A stretch of 31,653 nucleotides of DNA from Cryomorphaceae bacterium (GCA_002683585.1 NYTQ01000159.1:1-31653), one strand, 5' to 3'. Positions 1 to 6,471 are shown, numbered from the stretch's first letter. Numbers and translations are program-made. Notes: a model not told the origin generated them from the sequence alone.

Positions 1-1
1 G

Positions 2-58
2 ATTGAGGTCATGAAGGAATCAACCCCTGAATGTTATCCATGGGACGCACACGACTGA
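2..58 (+). CDS. 3' end of a truncated CDS, unknown function
   Basis: An open frame enters from the left edge at base 2 and ends in TGA at 56-58, giving 18 residues that end ECYPWDAHD. The short acidic and aromatic tail resembles the ends of small cyanophage proteins, but nothing identifies the family. The 40 bases that follow hold no gene; the next CDS starts at 99. The call rests only on an open frame and a plausible C-terminus, so it is tentative. Confidence 0.4.
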   Translation: MEVMKESTPECYPWDAHD

Positions 59-98
59 AGGAACGGGGATTAAAAACCCTAACTTCAGGAGTAAACTC

Positions 99-266
99 AT
101 GAACACACTAAACATGATCAAGAAGCAGATCAATAAAGTATCTGCTCTTCACGACGCTCAGATTAGTCACACTACATATCGTGGTGTTGAGTATGATACT
201 CGTTGTGTAGAATCTAAGGAATCACACGGTACATTCTGTTATCGTGGTCGTCTTTATACTAAGTGA
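99..266 (+). CDS. Small DUF4278-like protein
   Basis: A 55-residue protein starts at ATG 99 behind an AGGAG ribosome binding site at about 87-91. Its C-terminal half carries the pattern TYRGVEYD...GTFCYRGRLYTK, two YRG-type motifs about 25 residues apart, which I recognise as the DUF4278 family common in cyanobacteria and their phages. Function is unknown. It has its own strong terminator at 274-309, so it is probably the last gene of a short early-type transcript. The family call is from recognition of the YRG motif, not from a search. Confidence 0.75.
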   Translation: MNTLNMIKKQINKVSALHDAQISHTTYRGVEYDTRCVESKESHGTFCYRGRLYTK

Positions 267-273
267 AGATTAT

Positions 274-309
274 GAGGTGATTAGTACACGCTAATCGCCT
301 CATTTTTTT
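274..309 (+). terminator. Rho-independent terminator after the DUF4278 gene
   Basis: An 11-bp stem (274-284 with 291-301, one G-T pair) closes a 6-nt loop and is followed after one A by seven T residues (303-309). It starts 8 bases after the stop codon of the DUF4278 gene and should end that transcript. Confidence 0.9.
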
Positions 310-497
310 AGCTATGTAAACATTATGTAAACACAATTGTGTAGTAATGTATACAGAAAATAAGAGATATTGTTAGTCATAGTCATTCTGTCAGAATATG
401 CTGACATTTCTACTATATAATAGTAAGAATTAAGGTAAGTGTTATGATCTGAAACTTCAAAAAGTTTTTCATAAGTACACCATCGATAGAGGTCAGT
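310..497 (+). promoter_or_regulatory. Gene-free region with direct repeats, palindromes and a TATAAT box
   Basis: No convincing gene lies between 267 and 497. The region holds, in order, two tandem 11-nt copies starting TATGTAAACA (313-322 and 324-333), a perfect 12-nt palindrome ACACAATTGTGT (331-342), two tandem AGTCAT hexamers (near 376-387), a hairpin TGTCAG/CTGACA with a 6-nt loop (389-406) and TATAAT at 416-421. No good -35 box sits 16-18 nt upstream of TATAAT, so if this is a promoter it is probably activator-dependent. It most likely drives the CDS at 498. Confidence 0.45.
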
Positions 498-677
498 ATG
501 CACAATATCATGTCTCGCAATCAATTAAATGAATGGCGCCATTTTGAGAGTACCGTAGATCAGTTTGAAACTGAAATGGACAGTATAAATGATTATTATG
601 AGTGCCTAATCGAATGCGACGACACACAGTCAACTTGTAAACGTATTTGTAGGGACATTTTAAGTACAACATCATAA
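498..677 (+). CDS. Conserved small cyanophage protein, unknown function
   Basis: A 59-residue acidic protein begins at ATG 498, five bases after AGAGG (488-492). An inner ATG at 510 is possible but has no ribosome binding site. The C-terminal part (YYECLIECDDTQSTCKRIC) has four cysteines in a regular pattern, suggesting a small alpha-helical hairpin held by disulfides or a metal. I have a sense of having seen this pattern in other cyanomyoviruses, but no function is known to me. It is monocistronic: a repeat-rich upstream region precedes it and a terminator follows at 700-725. Confidence 0.7.
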   Translation: MHNIMSRNQLNEWRHFESTVDQFETEMDSINDYYECLIECDDTQSTCKRICRDILSTTS

Positions 678-699
678 TCAAGTCAGTATTTTTCCATAC

Positions 700-725
700 A
701 GAGAGGTTGACACCTCTCTTTTTTT
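700..725 (+). terminator. Rho-independent terminator
   Basis: A stem of 7-8 bp (700-707 with 712-719) around the loop TGAC is followed by a run of T residues to 725. It ends transcription of the small CDS at 498-677. Confidence 0.9.
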
Positions 726-760
726 ATGGTAACGTATAACTATTAGTTTTGGGGAGATAT

Positions 761-925
761 ATGAATTCTTCTGATATTACTATCTCTAGCGCATCAAAAA
801 TGTTTGAATATGAAAAAATGTCTAGAGAAATTGAGGCATGTAATGATTTAGATACTCTTAAAGAAATGCTAAGGTTGCAGATTAAAATGTATATGAAACT
901 TCAGGAAACAATACCAAGAATTTGA
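761..925 (+). CDS. Conserved small helical protein, unknown function
   Basis: A 54-residue protein starts at ATG 761 behind GGGGAGA (751-757). The body (MSREIEACNDLDTLKEML...QIKMYMKLQE) is predicted by eye to be two amphipathic helices with heptad-like leucine spacing. I do not recognise a functional family; similar small proteins occur in cyanomyoviruses. It begins the long accessory run: the next gene starts one base after its stop. Confidence 0.7.
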   Translation: MNSSDITISSASKMFEYEKMSREIEACNDLDTLKEMLRLQIKMYMKLQETIPRI

Positions 926-926
926 A

Positions 927-1487
927 GTGACTACTATTTTACATAATGGGCCCATGTTTAAAGATCCCTCTCTCATTCACATGAGGTGTGATTGTTGGGA
1001 ATCTAAGAAAAATATAATAACCATATTAAAAGATTCTGGACATAAACTTCGTTCTGAAGATCACGGTGGTGTAATTACTGATTTTCATAAGCAACAGGAT
1101 ATGTCCCTTCGTGCTTATAGTAATGATATTGCTGAAATATTTGACAATGAGTTGGAAGTTCTTGCTGATATACTGAAAGTGAAGAATCTTCACGTAACTG
1201 ATTCCTGGTTTGAGGATTCAAATAGGAATACATATCATGGGATTCACAATCATGGTGGAGATGGATATAGCGCAGTATGTTTTTTGACATATGATGATCA
1301 AGAACATATTCCAACTCAATTCGTGAGTTCTACTCTTTCTGCAATTTCTAATGAAGCTATGATTTATTCTCCAAGTAATGTAATTGAGGGAGATGTTATA
1401 TTTTTCCCATCAAATACGCTTCATTACACGGAACCAAGTGAGTCGGATAAGATTCGATCAATATTATCTTGGAATATCAAATTTTAA
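927..1487 (+). CDS. 2OG-Fe(II) oxygenase-like protein (copy 1 of 5)
   Basis: A 186-residue protein with the double-stranded beta-helix signature of putative 2OG-Fe(II) oxygenases: H107-x-H109 in GIHNHGGDGYSAV, then EGDVIFFPSNTLH with distal H166 and candidate 2-oxoglutarate-binding R177 ahead of the strand RSILSWN. The first motif is HxH rather than HxD, as in the PF13759-type subfamily. Substrate is unknown; phage members are suspected to hydroxylate proteins, nucleic acids or small metabolites. The start is GTG 927, one base after the preceding stop, with no clear ribosome binding site, so translation may be coupled; ATG 954 is an alternative. Four more oxygenases occur in this window. Confidence 0.75.
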   Translation: MTTILHNGPMFKDPSLIHMRCDCWESKKNIITILKDSGHKLRSEDHGGVITDFHKQQDMSLRAYSNDIAEIFDNELEVLADILKVKNLHVTDSWFEDSNRNTYHGIHNHGGDGYSAVCFLTYDDQEHIPTQFVSSTLSAISNEAMIYSPSNVIEGDVIFFPSNTLHYTEPSESDKIRSILSWNIKF

Positions 1488-1500
1488 AAGGTGGAATAAA

Positions 1501-1716
1501 ATGTTTATTGAAAAAGATGATGTAGTTCAATTTATCGGATGCTCCCCCGAACAAGTTTTGTGGGGTAATAACGATGATCCTAACCCACTACTAGAAATTG
1601 GAACTACATATACTGTGTCTTCAATTGAAGTTCACAAACAACATACTAAAGTTACTATAGAGGGATATCCAGGTAGGTTTAACAGTGTTTGCTTTTCTAA
1701 AGAATATGCCAAATAG
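1501..1716 (+). CDS. Conserved small protein, unknown function
   Basis: A 71-residue protein starts at ATG 1501, behind AGGTGG at about 1490-1495; an upstream in-frame ATG at 1384 lies inside the oxygenase gene and lacks a site. The sequence (DDVVQFIGCSPEQVLWG...GTTYTVSSIEVHKQHTKVTIEGYPG) reads as a small all-beta, SH3-like fold. Function is not known to me. Its last 11 bases overlap the next gene, which fits a co-translated operon between two oxygenases. Confidence 0.7.
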   Translation: MFIEKDDVVQFIGCSPEQVLWGNNDDPNPLLEIGTTYTVSSIEVHKQHTKVTIEGYPGRFNSVCFSKEYAK

Positions 1717-1960
1717 GTTTTTAAAGATTAATCCTCCTCCTTCTCCCCAGTATATTACTAAACAGGAGTGTGAAAGATTAATTGATGATGCAATTAGGCG
1801 ACATAACAGAAATGCATCCATAATTAGTGTGGCTCTGGGAACGGTGTTCTTTGCATTATTTGCAGAAGGATTTTTTCGTGTTATTGGAATGATCCCACCG
1901 TTCATGGGAATTGACGTTAATATCCTTAAAGAAGTAATCGAAAAAGTGCATTCTGCTTAG
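1706..1960 (+). CDS. Small single-pass membrane protein
   Basis: An 84-residue protein starts at ATG 1706; an upstream GTG at 1685 is possible but lies further inside the previous gene. A proline-rich N-terminus (INPPPSPQYITKQEC) is followed by a basic stretch (RRHNRN) and one hydrophobic segment, about residues 36-57 (SIISVALGTVFFALFAEGFF), so the N-terminus is probably cytoplasmic. Proteins of this layout recur in cyanomyoviruses without known function. The size and single segment could suit a holin or antiholin, but no lysis partner is adjacent and I do not make that call. Its stop TAG is immediately followed by the ATG of the next gene. Confidence 0.75.
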   Translation: MPNRFLKINPPPSPQYITKQECERLIDDAIRRHNRNASIISVALGTVFFALFAEGFFRVIGMIPPFMGIDVNILKEVIEKVHSA

Positions 1961-2452
1961 ATGATTTGGACCGATAATCACCCAGAATATGAAACACTAA
2001 ATCCACAACTTGAAGAATGGGTTCGATTTTTACCTGAAATGGAAGAAGATGGTGATGGTTATACCAATCTTCGTGTTACGAAAAGAACCTCATATCATGA
2101 ATACCCTAAAATTTTTAGGGAGTTGGCTGAGTGGGTTATGAATACAGATCAATTCAGTCTTAGTTTTCCCGAATTTAAAGTTGAAATTTGGGGAGCTATA
2201 TACAATAAGGGAGATTACGCCGTTCCCCATACCCATGGAGACGGAGAAATTGTATCCTTTGTATATTATGTGAATTGTGTTGAGGGATCATCTCCTTTGA
2301 TATTCTCAGAGATCAATCAAACCTATAAACCCAAGAATGGTCTTTGTATAATGTGGAATGGTAATGAAAGGCATGAGGTGCCTCCAAATGAATTTGACAA
2401 TAGGGTTATTATTGCAGGAAATTTCTATAAAGAGGGACGAACATGGAATTGA
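1961..2452 (+). CDS. 2OG-Fe(II) oxygenase-like protein (copy 2 of 5)
   Basis: A 163-residue protein with the compact HxH-type oxygenase pattern: H90-x-H92 in VPHTHGDGEIVSFVYYVN, distal H138 in NGNERHEV, and R148 in DNRVIIAGN as the likely 2-oxoglutarate anchor. The N-terminal 75 residues carry the alpha/beta lead-in common to these phage enzymes. ATG 1961 directly follows the TAG of the membrane protein gene. Its 3' end overlaps the next small CDS by 10 bases. Substrate is not evident. Catalytic residues look complete. Confidence 0.75.
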   Translation: MIWTDNHPEYETLNPQLEEWVRFLPEMEEDGDGYTNLRVTKRTSYHEYPKIFRELAEWVMNTDQFSLSFPEFKVEIWGAIYNKGDYAVPHTHGDGEIVSFVYYVNCVEGSSPLIFSEINQTYKPKNGLCIMWNGNERHEVPPNEFDNRVIIAGNFYKEGRTWN

Positions 2453-2583
2453 CCGACAAACAGAGAGAAATTATGCTCAGTTCTCTCTATAACTCCCAAA
2501 AAAGATATACAGTTGGAGATAGATTTTGGGAAGATTTTCAAGAAGTTATAGACGTGGTAAAAAGTAAAGATGAGTCAAATTAG
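2443..2583 (+). CDS. Small hypothetical protein between oxygenase and def
   Basis: A 46-residue protein starts at ATG 2443 with AGAGGG at 2431-2436 as ribosome binding site. It overlaps the end of the oxygenase and the start of def, making a continuous translational chain. The sequence (ELTDKQREIML...RYTVGDRFWEDFQEVIDVV) looks like two helices joined by a short turn. No family recognised. Good ribosome binding site and complete frame support it being real. Confidence 0.65.
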   Translation: MELTDKQREIMLSSLYNSQKRYTVGDRFWEDFQEVIDVVKSKDESN

Positions 2584-3001
2584 AACCATTGGTGATGATG
2601 TTTTAAGAAATACTTCTGATCAGGTTACTGTATTTGACAGTTCTATTGATGATCTCTATACTGAAATGTCTACCGCCATGTATGAAAACGCAGGTGTGGG
2701 ACTCGCGGCTCCACAAATTGGTATAAGTAAGAGTGTCATCGTTATTGATGATAATAAAACTGCTTGTATGATGATAAATCCCAAGATAACTTGGTGGAGT
2801 ATCGAAAAAGTTAACTTTAATGAGGGATGCTTAAGTGTTCCTGGACAACATGGAGTCATTTCACGTCCCAGAAGTATTAAAGTTAAATTTCAAACAAAAA
2901 AGGGCAAATTCAAACATTGGAAACTAGATGGATTAAAAGCCAGAGTTGTCCAACATGAAATTGACCATCTTAAAGGAATATTATTTGTAGATTACTTATG
3001 A
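2570..3001 (+). CDS. def: Peptide deformylase
   Basis: This Fe/Zn hydrolase removes the N-formyl group from nascent proteins. All three family motifs are present: GVGLAAPQIG (42-51), EGCLSVPG (85-92, metal ligand C87) and QHEIDHLKG (128 onward, metal ligands H129 and H133, catalytic E130). At 143 residues it lacks the C-terminal extension of bacterial enzymes, as is usual for cyanophage deformylases. In cyanophages this auxiliary metabolic gene is thought to help mature photosystem II D1 during infection; that role is from general knowledge, not from this sequence. It overlaps the gene before it (14 bases) and after it (TTATGA). Confidence 0.97.
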   Translation: MSQIRTIGDDVLRNTSDQVTVFDSSIDDLYTEMSTAMYENAGVGLAAPQIGISKSVIVIDDNKTACMMINPKITWWSIEKVNFNEGCLSVPGQHGVISRPRSIKVKFQTKKGKFKHWKLDGLKARVVQHEIDHLKGILFVDYL

Positions 3002-3234
3002 ATCAATCCGCACGTTGCCATATCGCAGAGGCAACAACGCACATCAGATGTGCAATTAAATATTCTGCAGAGACCGAAGATACTTCGTTAATTAAAGAGT
3101 TGACTGAAGTTTTGGACTTGTTTGATGGTTGGATATCTGAGTGTAAACCTGCCGTTTTAAACGGTACTAAATTCAAGTGGAAAAACGAATATTCTTTCGT
3201 ACCCGCTTTACAAGTAAGTAATAATGACGTATAG
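2998..3234 (+). CDS. Small protein, paralogue of the CDS at 4358
   Basis: A 78-residue protein whose ATG overlaps the def stop. Residues 9-45 (EATTHIRCAIKYSAETE..., then a leucine-rich helix) align with the protein at 4358-4567 (DAESSLRNALAYAARSE...), sharing the pattern A-x-x-x-(I/L)-R-x-A-(I/L)-x-Y-(S/A)-A-x-(S/T)-E. The two genes therefore look like a duplicated family, each sitting just after an auxiliary metabolic gene (def, talC). Function unknown; likely a helical hairpin. Confidence 0.65.
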   Translation: MNQSARCHIAEATTHIRCAIKYSAETEDTSLIKELTEVLDLFDGWISECKPAVLNGTKFKWKNEYSFVPALQVSNNDV

Positions 3235-3255
3235 TATGGGAATCTTTGTAGACTT

Positions 3256-3552
3256 ATGACTACCACTGTTGCAATCTTATTAAGTAACTTCTTTTTTTAT
3301 GTTCTACTCAGATTCCATCTGGTTAGAAAATTTCGTAGTTCTTATTCTATCTGGCTTAAAGACACTGATGGTAATAGACAAACTCTTTCTAGTACCATTG
3401 CCTATCTAATTGAACAAAATGATGTTCAAGAAAAACGTATCATGCACCTAGCTGATGAAATGGAATCCCAGTGGTTACAAATAGAACAAATCAAAATGGC
3501 TACGGGGACTGAAAGATTTTGTTTGGATAGGGAGGTGAAGAATAGTGTATGA
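3256..3552 (+). CDS. Small membrane-anchored coiled-coil protein
   Basis: A 98-residue protein starts at ATG 3256. Residues 3-20 form a hydrophobic segment (TTVAILLSNFFFYVLLRF) followed by basic residues (HLVRKFR), so it is probably an N-in or signal-anchor protein. Residues 50-85 are charged and helical (EQNDVQEKRIMHLADEMESQ), consistent with a coiled coil. No family recognised. Its 3' end contains the strong ribosome binding site of the next gene. Confidence 0.6.
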   Translation: MTTTVAILLSNFFFYVLLRFHLVRKFRSSYSIWLKDTDGNRQTLSSTIAYLIEQNDVQEKRIMHLADEMESQWLQIEQIKMATGTERFCLDREVKNSV

Positions 3553-3721
3553 ATCCCTAAATTGTTTTGAGGAAGCACTCAAACACTTTGGAACTAGAGT
3601 TGAGATGATCACTGCCATGGAGATGTCAAGACGTATAACTCCCGAAGATGCTTATCAAATGATCAAGGATGAACTCAAAGAACTGAAAAAATGTCGTAAA
3701 CTATTTAATAAAAACTCATGA
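3545..3721 (+). CDS. Small conserved helical protein with GTG start
   Basis: A 58-residue protein starting at GTG 3545. The start is supported by a very strong site, GGGAGGTGA at 3529-3537, nine bases upstream, and the frame overlaps the previous gene by 8 bases and talC by 4 bases. The protein (LNCFEEALKHFGTRVEMITA, then RRITPEDAYQMIKDELKELK) is all helical and resembles small proteins of other cyanophages; no function known. It is too short and lacks the cysteines needed to be CP12, the Calvin cycle inhibitor often carried with talC. Confidence 0.7.
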   Translation: MYESLNCFEEALKHFGTRVEMITAMEMSRRITPEDAYQMIKDELKELKKCRKLFNKNS

Positions 3722-4371
3722 AAATTTTCCTAGATACAGCTGATTATCACGAAATTAAAAAAAGAGATGAAACGGGACTAATTGATGGAGTCACTACCAA
3801 TCCATCACTCATTCTAAAGAGCGGAGGAGATCCTGTAGAGGTCATTAAACGTATTGCAGGTGAGTTTCCTCACTTTGAATCTATCTCTGCGGAGGTGGTT
3901 GCAGAGAAGGCTCCTGAGATGATCGATCAAGCTCAGGTGTTCAAGGAACTGTCTAATGTTACTATTAAGGTTCCATGTACTGTGGAGGGACTCAAAGCAT
4001 GTAAGGCTCTTCGATCTGAAGGGTTTACTACAAACGTAACTCTAATTTTCTCTGTTGCACAAGCTATTCTTGCTGCAAAGGCAGATGCAACATATGTGTC
4101 TCCATTCGTTGGACGTTGTAATGATAACTCTTTCTCTGGAGTTGCATTAGTTCAGTCTATCAGTGGTACTTTCCGAGAACACCTGGTTAGAACTAATGTT
4201 CTTTCCGCATCTCTACGAGATGTTCATCATGTTTCTAGATGCTTTGCTGCTGGAAGTGAGGTGGCTACTATGCCTCCAAAAGTATTTGACAACATGTATA
4301 ACCACGTCTTAACTGATAGTGGACTTGATATTTTTCAAAAAGATTGGGAATCGGTAAATGGCTCTAAGTAA
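3718..4371 (+). CDS. talC: Transaldolase, TalC type
   Basis: A 217-residue transaldolase of the short TalC/FSA-like family. Visible family features are the N-terminal FLDTAD, DGVTTNPSLI (23-32), and the Schiff-base lysine K84 in VTIKVPC, on a TIM-barrel length typical of the family. It moves a dihydroxyacetone unit between sugar phosphates in the pentose phosphate pathway. Cyanophages are known to use it to push host carbon toward NADPH and ribose 5-phosphate for nucleotide synthesis, consistent with thyX downstream. The start overlaps the previous stop (CATGA). No CP12 gene is seen beside it in this window. Confidence 0.97.
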   Translation: MKIFLDTADYHEIKKRDETGLIDGVTTNPSLILKSGGDPVEVIKRIAGEFPHFESISAEVVAEKAPEMIDQAQVFKELSNVTIKVPCTVEGLKACKALRSEGFTTNVTLIFSVAQAILAAKADATYVSPFVGRCNDNSFSGVALVQSISGTFREHLVRTNVLSASLRDVHHVSRCFAAGSEVATMPPKVFDNMYNHVLTDSGLDIFQKDWESVNGSK

Positions 4372-4567
4372 ATCAGTAGTAGAATCACTAAAGGATGCAG
4401 AATCTAGTTTGCGAAATGCACTTGCATATGCAGCTAGATCTGAAAGACCGTTTGTTGGCAAATCAATTGCCAGTTTAATATCAGAGATAGATAGTTTAGT
4501 GCATATCGATCATCTGATTGATAGTATGGACCGTTACTCCTTAGGGGACACTAACGATAATGAATGA
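4358..4567 (+). CDS. Small protein, paralogue of the CDS at 2998
   Basis: A 69-residue protein starting at ATG 4358, overlapping the end of talC by 14 bases. The core (DAESSLRNALAYAARSE, then a hydrophobic helix SIASLISEIDSLV) matches the pattern of the protein at 2998-3234, so the two are probably ancient duplicates. The C-terminus is acidic (GDTNDNE). Function is not known; a small helical bundle is likely. Confidence 0.65.
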   Translation: MALSKSVVESLKDAESSLRNALAYAARSERPFVGKSIASLISEIDSLVHIDHLIDSMDRYSLGDTNDNE

Positions 4568-4763
4568 TGACTGGCGTTATACCGAAGAACGCATGAAACT
4601 TCGACAAGAAGTGTTTTTATCACTGAAAAAATATAACACACTGTCAAATGTCCGTCTCCTTTACGAATTCTGCCATGACTGGGTATCGCAAGGTAACCAG
4701 ACAACAGCCGGATGCGAGCAAAGCTTTCTCGAATATAGGGAACAAGTTAGAATTGGTGCCTGA
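4560..4763 (+). CDS. Small hypothetical protein
   Basis: A 67-residue protein whose start overlaps the stop of the previous gene (AATGAATGA; ATG 4560 or ATG 4564 in other frames, the first giving this frame). It reads as helical with two conserved-looking aromatic stretches (DWRYTEERMKLRQEVF and LLYEFCHDWVSQG). No family recognised. It is followed within the operon by a GTG-initiated gene that overlaps its end by 8 bases. Confidence 0.55.
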   Translation: MNDDWRYTEERMKLRQEVFLSLKKYNTLSNVRLLYEFCHDWVSQGNQTTAGCEQSFLEYREQVRIGA

Positions 4764-4968
4764 TTGTATCGTCAGGGTCCCATGCGGAAATAGATACATC
4801 ACTGGACGTGTTCTTGTTGTACTTGATAGGTATTTTACCGTCTGTATAAACGAAATGACCCTTACTGCATTATGTGTTTTTCGTGAGAACTGGTCCGAAG
4901 TAGAATTATTATCACAAACATGTTTAGAATCTACGGAAAAGAAGGATGTGGATCCTGCCAAAAACTAA
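4756..4968 (+). CDS. Small hypothetical protein, start uncertain
   Basis: The frame is open from 4648 to 4968. I choose GTG 4756 (70 residues) because the part downstream reads like a small beta-barrel (VPDCIVRVPCGNRYITGRVLVVLDRY) and because earlier starts (ATG 4648, ATG 4675) would lie deep inside the preceding gene. It still overlaps the glutaredoxin gene by 49 bases at its 3' end, which is unusual even here. No strong ribosome binding site is seen. It may be real, but the two overlaps lower confidence. Confidence 0.45.
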   Translation: MPDCIVRVPCGNRYITGRVLVVLDRYFTVCINEMTLTALCVFRENWSEVELLSQTCLESTEKKDVDPAKN

Positions 4969-5153
4969 TAATGGTTATGGAACTCCTTGGTAAAGAATAT
5001 GATTACCTCATTTTGGGTGATGACTTTACTGAAGACGAGTTTGAGGAAAAATTTCCAAATAAAACACTGTTGCCTCAGGTAGAATATGATGGCAAGTATA
5101 TTGGTAATGGAAATGAAACAGTCCAGTACCTTAAAGAACATCGCATTTTTTAA
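4920..5153 (+). CDS. grx: Glutaredoxin
   Basis: A 77-residue thioredoxin-fold redox protein starting MFRIYGKEGCGSC, with a dithiol active site C10-G-S-C13 next to the first strand, the cis-proline element LLPQVEYDG (about 52-60) and YIGNGNETVQYLKEH, which places a glycine pair before the last helix as in phage NrdC-type glutaredoxins. It probably reduces disulfides with glutathione and can serve as electron donor for ribonucleotide reductase; the latter is inference from T4 NrdC. The gene ends one base before the next GTG start. Confidence 0.9.
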   Translation: MFRIYGKEGCGSCQKLIMVMELLGKEYDYLILGDDFTEDEFEEKFPNKTLLPQVEYDGKYIGNGNETVQYLKEHRIF

Positions 5154-5327
5154 GTGGAACGTCATAATCTCCACATAAATAAAGGCGTTGAATTAATACT
5201 GAAGGGAGAGCCGAAGCCTAAAGAAGAACACAACGCCTGGGAGGTGAACTTTGGAAAAATAGTTTCTCTATTTAACCGAGAATACAAGTTCATTTTCAAA
5301 GTCTCACTGGGAATCAAAAATAAGTAA
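5154..5327 (+). CDS. Small basic hypothetical protein with GTG start
   Basis: A 57-residue frame starts at GTG 5154, directly after the glutaredoxin TAA, and ends at TAA 5325-5327. The protein is basic and beta-rich (GVELILKGEPKPKEE, then FNREYKFIFKVSLGIKNK). There is no strong ribosome binding site, but translation could be coupled to the stop just before it. It fills what would otherwise be the only 190-base gap in this run, which supports it. Family unknown. Confidence 0.5.
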   Translation: MERHNLHINKGVELILKGEPKPKEEHNAWEVNFGKIVSLFNREYKFIFKVSLGIKNK

Positions 5328-5344
5328 TCTCGGAGGAAAGACCC

Positions 5345-5569
5345 ATGGATGCTGCAATAATTGCAATTTTTTGCTTACTTAATGTGACATTACTGCTCGT
5401 TGGTGGTATAATTGGTTGGCTGGCACAACAAAATAACCTCTTTAACTCGACAGTACCTACCCTCCATCCAGAAATGTATGATGAATATGGTAATGTTCTA
5501 CCAGATGAAATTTTAGCTGTACGATTTGAGAATGACTATGACGACGAAGAAGCCCACGACGAGGATTAG
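5345..5569 (+). CDS. Small single-pass membrane protein with acidic tail
   Basis: A 74-residue protein starts at ATG 5345 behind a strong CGGAGGAAAG site. Residues 4-26 form one transmembrane helix (IIAIFCLLNVTLLLVGGIIGWL). It is followed by a recognisable cyanophage stretch (LHPEMYDEYGNVLPDEILAV) and an acidic tail (DYDDEEAHDED). Function unknown. The 3' end overlaps the next gene by 38 bases in a different frame. Confidence 0.75.
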   Translation: MDAAIIAIFCLLNVTLLLVGGIIGWLAQQNNLFNSTVPTLHPEMYDEYGNVLPDEILAVRFENDYDDEEAHDED

Positions 5570-6092
5570 AAAAACAACTGTCAAATCCACTTCAAGTAAA
5601 CCTAAAACGGTGGCAGTCAAAAAGAAAGAAATCCCACCAAATCCAATGGTACATGAACTATTGGAAGCAGTAGATTCCGAAAGAACTAAAGCAAAGAAAG
5701 TCTCATTGCTTAAACAGCACGGAGACAATGCTATTAAAAGTATGTTCATTTGGAACTTTGACGAAACTGTAGTTTCAATGCTTCCGAGTGGTGATGTTCC
5801 ATATCAACCAGTAGATAGCACTCAGATAACTAATCTGGGTGCTGGTGTAGCTAACCGAAGTACTATCCGCAACAAAGCAGATACGTTTTATAACTTTGTT
5901 AAAGGTGGTAACAATGGGTTGAATAAGGTCAAAAGAGAAACCATGTTTATTGGACTCCTTGAATCACTACATCCATCCGAAGCAGATATCCTTATTCTTG
6001 TGAAGGACAAACAACTTGGTACTAAGTATAAGGTCACTAGAGAACTAGTTTCTGAAGCATATCCAGACATTCAATGGGGAGGACGTAGTTGA
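5532..6092 (+). CDS. DUF6433-type cyanophage protein
   Basis: The frame opens at TTG 5526; I choose ATG 5532 (186 residues), with ATG 5538 also possible. A lysine and threonine-rich N-terminal tail of about 40 residues precedes a compact domain: MVHELLEAVDSERTKAKKVSLLKQHGD, then FNDETVVSML-like text (actual FDETVVSMLPSGDVPY), KVKRETMFIGLLESLHPSEA and a terminal YKVTRELVSEAYPDI. This layout is the DUF6433 family found in cyanomyoviruses; its role is unknown. The basic tail could bind nucleic acid, which is inference. It overlaps genes on both sides. Confidence 0.75.
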   Translation: MTMTTKKPTTRIRKTTVKSTSSKPKTVAVKKKEIPPNPMVHELLEAVDSERTKAKKVSLLKQHGDNAIKSMFIWNFDETVVSMLPSGDVPYQPVDSTQITNLGAGVANRSTIRNKADTFYNFVKGGNNGLNKVKRETMFIGLLESLHPSEADILILVKDKQLGTKYKVTRELVSEAYPDIQWGGRS

Positions 6093-6343
6093 GTAAAGTT
6101 TCTATTCTTCACGAAAAATGTGACCGTGATCTGGCAGGTGACAAAAGCCTGCCTTACACTGCATATTTGATAGAATATGTAGTTGACGGGGTTACACAGT
6201 ACGATATTACTACTGCTCCAAAACAGGTTGATATTTTTGATCATTATTGGGATATCCATCATGATCAATTTAAGAATATGACCCAAACTGAAGGCAGAAT
6301 TGATCCAAGACTCTATGGTTCTAGGAATAAAAAGAAAAAATGA
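6089..6343 (+). CDS. Conserved small cyanophage protein with TTG start
   Basis: An 84-residue protein beginning at TTG 6089, which overlaps the preceding stop (GTTGAG). No ATG lies near the start of the conserved part, so TTG is the best choice. Typical elements are TAYLIEYVVDGVTQYDI, QVDIFDHYWDI and TEGRIDPRLYG, followed by a lysine tail. The same arrangement occurs next to DUF6433 genes in other cyanophages as far as I recall. Function unknown. Confidence 0.65.
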   Translation: MSKVSILHEKCDRDLAGDKSLPYTAYLIEYVVDGVTQYDITTAPKQVDIFDHYWDIHHDQFKNMTQTEGRIDPRLYGSRNKKKK

Positions 6344-6471
6344 CTGAAGAAAAATCAAAAGTAAATGTAAGCGTTGATATGGATGAGTTTAATAAACTCA
6401 TGAAGACTTACAAAAAACAAAAAAAGTATATTAAATCAAATCTTTTTGAAATCACTAGACTCACAAGATGA
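6340..6471 (+). CDS. Very small lysine-rich protein
   Basis: A 43-residue protein from ATG 6340 (overlapping the previous stop, AATGA) to TGA 6469-6471 (overlapping the next start). The sequence (VSVDMDEFNKLMKTYKKQKK) is helical and basic. The tight ATGA overlaps at both ends are the best evidence that it is translated. No family recognised. Confidence 0.6.
   Translation: MTEEKSKVNVSVDMDEFNKLMKTYKKQKKYIKSNLFEITRLTR

Noticed and set aside
312..524. Leftward 70-codon frame in the early intergenic region
   Set aside because: No ribosome binding site, odd composition (many Tyr, Asn, Met) and overlap with the start of the supported gene at 498.
707..740. TTGACA followed by TATAAC near the terminator at 700-725
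   Set aside because: The TTGACA is part of the terminator loop and stem, and the spacing (22 nt) is too long for a sigma-70 promoter.
3545..3721. CP12 (Calvin cycle inhibitor) next to talC
   Set aside because: The small gene before talC has one N-terminal cysteine and lacks the paired-cysteine and AWD-VEEL features of CP12.
5174..5181. CATAAATA late-promoter-like sequence
   Set aside because: It lies inside the small CDS 5154-5327, 160 bases from the next start, in a region that looks early or middle; likely chance in AT-rich DNA.
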